NCBI GenBank assembly: GCA_946480685.1
Contig: CAMLLI010000108.1
Location: forward strand, 1 to 9,127
DNA from: an uncultured Flammeovirgaceae bacterium
Lineage (GTDB): Bacteria > Bacteroidota > Bacteroidia > Cytophagales > Cyclobacteriaceae
Direction: 5' to 3'
DNA length: 9,127 bases
Shown here in pieces: positions 1 to 5,941 of this stretch (positions within the stretch are counted from its first letter, which is position 1; every line of letters starts with the position of its first letter). A program made the position numbers and the translations under genes. Below the pieces are notes generated by a model. It searched no databases. It saw only the letters and a program-made list of their open reading frames with translations, and was not told the origin of the DNA.

Positions 1-3000
1 GAATACACTCACCAACGCGTTGAGCAGCAGTCAGGCGATGTATGGTGATAACAGCAGCAGCTATGCGAATACGTTGATCGATGTTGCCGAGATCTACAAC
101 GACTATGGAAATTATCGTCTCAGCCGTGAGTATCTCAATAAAGCAAAAGATCTGCTTACCAAAACAAACCAGATGACCGATGCACTGAACGGTAAAATTG
201 CACTGGCGGAAGCTGATGCAATGATCGGACAAGGTTTTTGCAACGATGCACTGGATATACTCGCAACAGCGGAAAAATATTTTGCAGCACGCGCGATTGA
301 AAAAGAGTCCATCGTAGATGGTACATCGATAAAAACTCAACGTGTACCGATTGAAGAAATTCCACAGCGCTATGGCGACTATGCACGCTTGCTTAATCTT
401 CGCTTGAAAGCCTATACCAAGAAAGGTCGTATCTCGATTATTGGTGGCGATACTGAAACGGCAGACAACGCCTACTCTACCGTACGCTCGTGGTTGAAAG
501 GTAAATCTCGTTTTCTCGGAGAGACGAGTCTCGCAGAAGTAGAAGCCCGCTATATTTTTGCTAAAGCGCTGGAAGAAAATGGAACTCGTCATGAGAACGA
601 GCTTGACTTCGACAACATTCTGAGTGATCTGAAAAAGAAAATCAATCCTACCAATTCACTCGCACATGATATATACCTGGATTACCTCGAAGTATTGCTG
701 GAACGTGAAAACCGTGCACGCTATGTAAATACCAAGCTGGAATATGAAAAAGTACTTGACAAATCTTTTCCTAAAACCAGTATCCACCGCGAAAATGAAA
801 AAGCGGTTGAGTTTAACTCGAAACTAAGTCGCGATAAAACGAGAAACCTGGAAGCCGATGCGCTGGAGGTATTGAAGAAATTACCCAAGAACTATATTAC
901 GTCTGCCCGTACCGTTGCGTTCCTGTATGAGGTGTCGCTTCGTGAGAAACGTTATACAGCTGCCGAAGCCTATCTGAACCAACTGACTGAAATCAAGAAA
1001 GAGTTATATGGTGAAAACTCACCGGAATACCACCTCGCCAAAATATACCTTGCCGACTTCTATCTCGATTATACTAACAAAATTGATGAAGCCGGAAAAA
1101 TATATAAAGAAAGTTATTTTGGTGTGGTTGAAAAACAGATCGGTGAACAACATAAAGACCTGCTTAATATACTTAACCATATTGCAACGTGGTATGAACT
1201 CACAGACCAATATGACCTTGCACTAAAAACACTGAATGATGCTTCTGATAAAGCTGTACTGAAATATAGCAATGAAGATCCCGAGTATGGCAAGGAGCTT
1301 GATCGCATTGCCGGCCTCGCATTAAAGATCGGTAAATATGAAAAAGCGGAAGCAGATATAGCCAAGGCTTTAAAAATACTGGAAGAACATCGTAAAGATG
1401 ACTCGCGTATAGCTGATTATGTTCATGCTATAGATACGCAGGCCAAACTCTACGGTATAAAAGGGATGTTTGATGAAGCCGAGGCTAACCTCGATCGTTC
1501 AAACCGTCTTATTTCAAAAGCGAATGTAGAATTTGAAAATGAACTTGCCACGGCAGAAGAACTGACGGCTCTCTTTATTCAGCTGGGAGATTTTTACGAA
1601 GCTGATAACATGCTGAATACGCAGATACCGGAGTACGAAAAACTATACGGCAAAAATTCACTTCGTCTGATAGAACCCTTGGTGAACAAAGGAAGAATTC
1701 TTTTAGCGAAGGGCGACTATACCGAAGCAGAACGAACCGCACAACGCGCCAATCAGATTGCTGTAAAAACGTATGGAGAGACATCCACGAAAACAGCTCC
1801 GACTCAGAAATTACTCAGCGATATATACTATACCCTGGGCGATTATGAAAAGGCACAGGACAATGTCGTGAAAGCAATTAGCAGTCAGGAGAAACAGTTT
1901 GGTCGTAATCACATTGAAGTAGCCAAATCAATTTCCCAGCTCGCGCTGATCAAATTCTACAAAGGCGATAATCGCAAAGAAGTAGAAAAACTGATGATTG
2001 AGTCGCGCGATATTATGGCGAGCAAACTTGGAAAAGACAATCCGCAGTATGCAGAAATATTAAAGAACGTTGCTGTGCTCTACATCTCGGAAAAGAAATT
2101 TGATATAGCATTCAACTCGCTCACCGTAGCCGAAAATATCTGGCGAACAAAGACGGGCAAGAAGAACAACATCAACACAGCGAGTATCTATACCCTGACG
2201 GGAGATGTATACTATCAGCAGAAGAACTATAAAAAGGCAGAAGAGTTTTATACAAAGTCTAAAGACCTGTATGAGAAATTCTTCAGCGCAGCGCATCCGG
2301 AGTATGTAAAAGTACTGTCCAAGCTCAGCAAAGTATATTACATGCAGAAGGACTATAAACGTTCAAAGAAGCTTGTGGAAGAAGCGCTCAACAACTACGA
2401 GGGATTCATTAAGGACTTCTTCCCTGCTTTAAGTGAACGTGAGAAGGCCAAGTACTGGAATACCATCAAAGGCGACTTCGAGTTTTACAATACGCTTGCG
2501 TTCAGTAACCTCGAAGACTTCCGCGACTTAACGGGCAAAGTATATAATTACCAGTTGCTCACGAAGGCACTACTGCTAAGCTCTTCCATCAAAATCCGTG
2601 AGCGCATTCTGAACAGTACAGATGAACAACTGAAATCACAGTATAATACGTGGATACAGAAGAAAGAACAGCTTACACTGGCATTATCGCTGAGCCCTGC
2701 GCAGTTGCTGGAAAGTCAGATTGATCCATCGGCATTGCAGCAGGAGGTGGAGCGTTTGGAGAAAGAGCTGAGTCAAAAGTCGGAACTCTTCGGACAATCA
2801 TTCGATAACAAACGCATCACTTATGATGACGTGAAAAAAGTATTGAAGCCAAACGATGTTGCTATCGAAATGGTGCGTTACCGTTACTTTAACCATACGC
2901 TCACCGATTCGGTAATTTATGCTGCGCTCTATATCAAGAAAGATTTTTCAAAACCAAAAGTTATCATTCTGAAAGACGGCAAAAAGATGGAAAGCAGATA

Positions 3001-3970
3001 CTTCAAGTTCTATCGCAATGCCATCACCGGGAAAATTCCCGACACATACTCTTACAATATATTCTGGCAACCTATTGTGAACGAGATAGGACAGGTTGCA
3101 ACGGTATACCTATCCGCAGATGGTGTCTACAACCAGATAAACCTGGAGGCTATACCTACACCGGATGGTCGTTACGTGATCGACAATTCTAACATTGTAC
3201 TGGTTAGCAATACGAAAGACTTATACCTGCGCAATATAAAGTCAAGAGCTACTACATCGGAGAATACAGCAACGATGTTCGGTAATCCTACCTTCTACCT
3301 GACGGCTTCTACAGATCAGCGCATATCGCCTCTTCCGGGAACTGAAAAGGAGGTAACGCAAGTGCAATTCATGCTAAAACAAAAAGGGTGGCTGACTGCG
3401 GAGTATATCGAGAATCTTGCATCGGAAGAAAAGATCAAAGAGATGAGTAACCCAAAGATCTTCCACATTGCTACGCACGGTTTTTACCGACCTACTGCAC
3501 AGGTTACACTCGAGCAACAGATAGAAGGCAACGAAGCAGTAATGGCTCAGAATCCGTTAATGCGCACGGGTCTTTTATTGAAGGGTGCAGGCGACTTAAT
3601 GGATAAGACAAGCTATAACTTTAATATGGAGAATGGTATACTCACAGCCTACGAAGCGATGAGTCTCAACCTGGACAAGACAGACCTTGTGGTGTTAAGT
3701 GCCTGCGAAACAGGACTCGGTGATCTGGAAGCTGGTGAAGGTGTATATGGTTTACAGCGTGCTTTCCTGGTAGCAGGTGCCAAAGTTTTGATCATGAGTA
3801 TGTTTAAGGTGGATGATGAAGCTACACAACAACTCATGCTGAAATTCTATCAGAAGTGGCTCAACACCGGCAACCTGCGTCAAAGCTTTGTCGATGCTAA
3901 AAAAGAACTTCGTACGGATTACCCGGAGCCTATATATTGGGGGGCTTTTATGATGATCGGGCTGGACTAA
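1..3970 (+). CDS. TPR-repeat protein with C-terminal CHAT caspase-like protease domain (5' end outside window)
   Basis: The frame is open to the left edge, with the first complete codon at position 2 and 1322 residues visible, so this is the 3' part of a longer gene; the TTG at 20 is not a convincing start. Roughly the first 830 residues are helical TPR units of the kinesin-light-chain style, recognisable from recurring 'YG(E/K)xSxxY' and 'GDYxxA' landmarks such as GDYTEAERTA, GDYEKAQD and KNYKKAEEFY. A helical linker with a probable coiled coil (about 2640-2800) leads to a CHAT domain from about 2850 to the stop. The CHAT signature is complete: GNPTFYL (3281), LPGTE (3332), the catalytic His in FHIATHGFY (codon 3476-3478), the catalytic Cys in LSACETGLG (codon 3704-3706), then GEGVYGLQRAF and the usual C-terminal YWGAFMMIG. 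CHAT domains belong to the caspase/separase clan and TPR-CHAT proteins cleave partner proteins in some systems. The substrate here is unknown. Whether it has a signal peptide cannot be judged. It converges on the downstream methyltransferase gene. Confidence 0.93.
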   Translation, partial: NTLTNALSSSQAMYGDNSSSYANTLIDVAEIYNDYGNYRLSREYLNKAKDLLTKTNQMTDALNGKIALAEADAMIGQGFCNDALDILATAEKYFAARAIEKESIVDGTSIKTQRVPIEEIPQRYGDYARLLNLRLKAYTKKGRISIIGGDTETADNAYSTVRSWLKGKSRFLGETSLAEVEARYIFAKALEENGTRHENELDFDNILSDLKKKINPTNSLAHDIYLDYLEVLLERENRARYVNTKLEYEKVLDKSFPKTSIHRENEKAVEFNSKLSRDKTRNLEADALEVLKKLPKNYITSARTVAFLYEVSLREKRYTAAEAYLNQLTEIKKELYGENSPEYHLAKIYLADFYLDYTNKIDEAGKIYKESYFGVVEKQIGEQHKDLLNILNHIATWYELTDQYDLALKTLNDASDKAVLKYSNEDPEYGKELDRIAGLALKIGKYEKAEADIAKALKILEEHRKDDSRIADYVHAIDTQAKLYGIKGMFDEAEANLDRSNRLISKANVEFENELATAEELTALFIQLGDFYEADNMLNTQIPEYEKLYGKNSLRLIEPLVNKGRILLAKGDYTEAERTAQRANQIAVKTYGETSTKTAPTQKLLSDIYYTLGDYEKAQDNVVKAISSQEKQFGRNHIEVAKSISQLALIKFYKGDNRKEVEKLMIESRDIMASKLGKDNPQYAEILKNVAVLYISEKKFDIAFNSLTVAENIWRTKTGKKNNINTASIYTLTGDVYYQQKNYKKAEEFYTKSKDLYEKFFSAAHPEYVKVLSKLSKVYYMQKDYKRSKKLVEEALNNYEGFIKDFFPALSEREKAKYWNTIKGDFEFYNTLAFSNLEDFRDLTGKVYNYQLLTKALLLSSSIKIRERILNSTDEQLKSQYNTWIQKKEQLTLALSLSPAQLLESQIDPSALQQEVERLEKELSQKSELFGQSFDNKRITYDDVKKVLKPNDVAIEMVRYRYFNHTLTDSVIYAALYIKKDFSKPKVIILKDGKKMESRYFKFYRNAITGKIPDTYSYNIFWQPIVNEIGQVATVYLSADGVYNQINLEAIPTPDGRYVIDNSNIVLVSNTKDLYLRNIKSRATTSENTATMFGNPTFYLTASTDQRISPLPGTEKEVTQVQFMLKQKGWLTAEYIENLASEEKIKEMSNPKIFHIATHGFYRPTAQVTLEQQIEGNEAVMAQNPLMRTGLLLKGAGDLMDKTSYNFNMENGILTAYEAMSLNLDKTDLVVLSACETGLGDLEAGEGVYGLQRAFLVAGAKVLIMSMFKVDDEATQQLMLKFYQKWLNTGNLRQSFVDAKKELRTDYPEPIYWGAFMMIGLD

Positions 3971-3981
3971 ATGCAAGTTGT

Positions 3982-4055
3982 TTCCCGCAGATTTACAGAT
4001 AGTCGCAGAATATATACTATAGATTATCTGCGTATACCTGCGACTTCTGCGGGAA
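3982..4055. repeat. Nested inverted repeat, REP-like intergenic element
   Basis: A perfect 10-bp outer inverted repeat (TTCCCGCAGA at 3982-3991 with TCTGCGGGAA at 4046-4055) encloses a second perfect 8-bp pair (AGTCGCAG 4001-4008 with CTGCGACT 4038-4045). Alternative pairings exist: CGCAGA 4004-4009 with TCTGCG 4027-4032, and CAGATA 3996-4001 with TATCTG 4025-4030. The CGCAGA/TCTGCG unit thus occurs several times in both orientations. From memory, similar CGCAGAT-rich palindromes are dispersed in many Bacteroidota genomes between genes. That identification is recall, not a search result. Confidence 0.75.
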
Positions 4056-4069
4056 TGTATTTTTATTTT
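3982..4069 (+). terminator. Possible intrinsic terminator of the TPR-CHAT gene
   Basis: The nested hairpin begins 11 bp after the CHAT stop codon, and its right arm is followed by a T-rich tract (TTTTTATTTT, 4060-4069), which is the arrangement of a factor-independent terminator on the + strand. The T tract overlaps the end of the convergent methyltransferase gene. On the - strand no T tract follows the stem, so termination in that direction is less supported. The stem is interrupted by a 9-nt left-side bulge and a long loop. Confidence 0.4.
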
Positions 4070-4956
4070 CTGAAGCGCAGGAAAGTCCCCATAGGCAGAT
4101 CCTTACCCTGTTTGGATTTCAGGAAGAACTCGCCATACTCGGCATCGGTAATATCGAAATGAGTCTTTGCCACATTTAGTCCGACAATTGGCGACAGGCC
4201 TACGGCATACATGCTGAGTATAAAAAAGTAATTTTTCTGCTCGAGTAATTTACTGCTCATCTCAATCAGCTCGTTAAGCTGCTCCTGCAATGTCCACTTC
4301 TCTCCTTCCGGACCGCGGCCATACGGTGGCGGGTCCATTATGATACCGTTATACGTATTGCCGCGCTTTACTTCGCGTCTCACAAATTTGAATGCATCTT
4401 CGTATACCCAACGTATATCATTAAGACTGTTCAATTGCATATTCTGATTGGCCCAATTTATACCGGGGCGCGAGGCATCGCAGTGTATAACTTCGGCTCG
4501 TGCCGAACGTGCCACAACCGAAGCCGCTCCCGTATAGGCAAACAGATTTAGCACCCGGGGTTTATTTATACTCCATCCGGAAACCGTATCGTAAATAAAA
4601 TTCCAGTTACTCCCCTGCTCCGGAAAAATACCTACGTGTCCAAAACTTGTAAGGGCGAGTCGTAACGTAAGGTTTAAATCATTGTATTGATACTGAACGT
4701 TCCAGGTTTCGGGCATGCCCTGGTTACGTGACCAGCCACCTTTTACATCATCCGAAAATCGGAACTTGTCTTTTTGCTCACGAACAAATTTAGCATCAGC
4801 AACTTTCTTCCATTCCTGGTCGCTCAGCGATTTACTCCAGATCGCCTGTGGCTCCGGACGAATCAAAGTATATTTCCCAAAACGTTCCAGTTTTTCAAAA
4901 TCACCGGAGTCAATCAACTCGTAGTCTTTCCAGGAAGAAGGATGCAATAGTTTCAT
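4063..4956 (-). CDS. Class I SAM-dependent methyltransferase, RlmI/RlmK-like
   Basis: A 297-residue protein with a Rossmann-type methyltransferase domain. Visible signatures are motif I LNLFAYTGAAS (about residues 136-146, SAM-binding glycine G143), the acidic ribose-contact position in HCDAS (D160), EDAFKF (D187), and the catalytic-region motif MDPPPYGRG starting at D208. The DPPPYG motif and the LFAYTG motif are typical of the SAM-dependent methyltransferases that modify 23S rRNA bases (RlmI/RlmK group). The N-terminal part (residues 1-130, with the 'RPEPQAIW' segment) resembles Bacteroidota members of this group, and there is no clear PUA domain, so it is shorter than E. coli RlmI (about 396 residues). 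The substrate is therefore inferred, most likely rRNA. ATG at 4956 is the first start, and no Shine-Dalgarno is evident. It is divergent from the TrmH-like gene and convergent with the CHAT gene. Confidence 0.85.
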   Translation of the reverse strand: MKLLHPSSWKDYELIDSGDFEKLERFGKYTLIRPEPQAIWSKSLSDQEWKKVADAKFVREQKDKFRFSDDVKGGWSRNQGMPETWNVQYQYNDLNLTLRLALTSFGHVGIFPEQGSNWNFIYDTVSGWSINKPRVLNLFAYTGAASVVARSARAEVIHCDASRPGINWANQNMQLNSLNDIRWVYEDAFKFVRREVKRGNTYNGIIMDPPPYGRGPEGEKWTLQEQLNELIEMSSKLLEQKNYFFILSMYAVGLSPIVGLNVAKTHFDITDAEYGEFFLKSKQGKDLPMGTFLRFRK

Positions 4957-5002
4957 AAAGCCGTAAAACTAAAGCTTTTTAGGTTTAATGCAGAAAGTTT
5001 GA

Positions 5003-5014
5003 AAAGCATGCTTT
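5003..5014. promoter_or_regulatory. 12-bp perfect palindrome in divergent intergenic region
   Basis: AAAGCATGCTTT reads identically on both strands and sits in the 123-bp gap between the two divergent methyltransferase genes, about 47 bp from the - strand start and 66 bp from the + strand start. Such a symmetrical site could bind a dimeric regulator, but it also overlaps the first GCTTT unit of the adjacent low-complexity repeat, so the symmetry may be incidental. No known operator is recognised. Confidence 0.3.
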
Positions 5015-5027
5015 GTAAAAAACGGAA

Positions 5028-5075
5028 GCTTTCAACCTTGTGCTTTCAGCTTTACCCTTGCCGTATTAGCTTTGC
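5028..5075. repeat. Degenerate heptamer repeat array (GCTTTNN)
   Basis: Heptamers can be read in register: GCTTTCA (5028), ACCTTGT (5035), GCTTTCA (5042), GCTTTAC (5049), CCTTGCC (5056), then a six-base unit GTATTA and GCTTTGC (5069). A further GCTTTGT lies upstream at 5010. On the - strand these are AAAGC-containing units. The array ends about five bases before the chosen ATG of the TrmH-like gene. Such AAAGC-type low-complexity heptads are, from memory, common between genes in Bacteroidota; their role is unknown. Confidence 0.55.
5067..5074 (+). promoter_or_regulatory. Match to Bacteroidota -7 promoter element
   Basis: TAGCTTTG fits the Bacteroidota -7 consensus TAnnTTTG exactly. It lies only five bases before the ATG at 5080, which would make the transcript leaderless or nearly so. 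The nearest upstream TTG that could act as a -33 element (5038-5040) is too far away, and the match falls within the heptamer array, so it may be chance. Confidence 0.2.
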
Positions 5076-5079
5076 CGTT

Positions 5080-5871
5080 ATGCATTTCCTGATCACCAGT
5101 ACGCAGAATCCGAAAGTCAAGAATCTGATCGCACTTGAAAAACCCCGCGAGCGAAGAAAGCAGTGTCTCTTTACCATCGAGGGCAAAAAGGAAATTAGTC
5201 TGGCGCTGGAAGCAGGCTATAAAATCGGCAATCTTTTTTTCTGCGAAGACATCATCAGCCTGCAAGAAGTAAAAGCATTCGCGAAGTCTGATCAGCAACT
5301 TATACCCGTATCGCGCGAAGTATTCGAGAAGATCGCGGTGCGCGAAGGTACCGGCGGACTCATCGCGGTAGCTGAACAAAAAACACATCGCCTCGATCAG
5401 CTCACGCTGAGCAAAAATCCATTGCTGCTCATTGTAGAAGCTGTTGAAAAACCAGGAAACCTGGGTGCTCTTTTACGCACAGCTGATGCCGCGGGCGTTG
5501 ATGCCGTGATCATCTGCGACCCTCAAACCGATTTCTATAATCCCAACGTTATCCGCTCCAGCGTAGGCTGCGTGTTTACCAACCAACTTGCATCGGCACC
5601 TTCGGATGAGACAATCCAGTGGCTGAAAAAAAATAACATCACGATTTATTGTACATACCTGCAGGCGTCCAAGCAATACCATCTAACGGATTTTACACGT
5701 CCGAGTGCCATTGTTATGGGCACCGAAGCCACCGGACTTTCGGATGTATGGGTAAAACATTCCGATGCAAACATCATCATCCCCATGCAGGGGAAAATTG
5801 ACTCGATGAACGTTTCCACTGCGGCTGCCGTGGTTATTTTCGAAGCAAAGCGGCAGCGGGGATTCTCGTAA
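5080..5871 (+). CDS. TrmH/SpoU-family RNA 2'-O-methyltransferase
   Basis: A 263-residue SPOUT (trefoil-knot) methyltransferase that would transfer a methyl group from SAM to a ribose 2'-OH of rRNA or tRNA. An N-terminal substrate-binding domain (about residues 9-97, with QNPKVKNL and RERR...FTIEGKKE) is followed by the three SpoU motifs: motif 1 EKPGNLGALLRTADAAG (residues 123-139, with N127 and R133), motif 2 IVMGTEATGLS (211-221), and motif 3 IPMQGKIDSMNVSTAAA (234-250, with N244 and S246). NPNVIRSSVG (154-163) is also typical. All key residues are present. The ATG at 5080 is chosen because family members begin with an 'ITSxQNPKVK' segment close to the N terminus. The frame stays open upstream to a TTG at 4999 and an ATG at 5008, but that stretch translates the heptamer repeat and is unlikely to be coding. 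No Shine-Dalgarno is evident. The exact target nucleotide cannot be told from sequence; RlmB-like 23S or tRNA methylation are both possible. Confidence 0.9.
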   Translation: MHFLITSTQNPKVKNLIALEKPRERRKQCLFTIEGKKEISLALEAGYKIGNLFFCEDIISLQEVKAFAKSDQQLIPVSREVFEKIAVREGTGGLIAVAEQKTHRLDQLTLSKNPLLLIVEAVEKPGNLGALLRTADAAGVDAVIICDPQTDFYNPNVIRSSVGCVFTNQLASAPSDETIQWLKKNNITIYCTYLQASKQYHLTDFTRPSAIVMGTEATGLSDVWVKHSDANIIIPMQGKIDSMNVSTAAAVVIFEAKRQRGFS

Positions 5872-5941
5872 GTTTATTTTATGAGTTTATACTGATAGCT
5901 CCCCGAAATGCAGTAAATTCGTAGTCGAGCCCATACCTTCG

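Noticed and set aside
20..22. TTG as the start codon of the TPR-CHAT gene
   Set aside because: The frame is open to the window edge and the first TPR helices begin at once, so the real start is upstream.
2850..3970. Type III-E CRISPR (Craspase) component
   Set aside because: The CHAT domain alone is not specific; no CRISPR repeat, gRAMP or Cas1-like gene is present in the window.
3971..4162. Short + strand open frame of 63 codons right after the CHAT gene
   Set aside because: It translates the inverted repeat and then runs antisense through the end of the methyltransferase gene; there is no recognisable protein signature.
4999..5079. N-terminal extension of the TrmH-like protein from TTG 4999 or ATG 5008
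   Set aside because: The extra 24-27 residues are a translation of the palindrome and heptamer array; the family normally begins near the ATG at 5080.
5032..5388. 118-codon - strand frame
   Set aside because: Lies antisense to the TrmH-like substrate-binding domain and the heptamer array, with no domain signature.
5914..5921. TAAATTCG as a -7 promoter element for the histidine kinase
   Set aside because: One mismatch to TAnnTTTG and no TTG at a suitable -33 distance; too weak to annotate.
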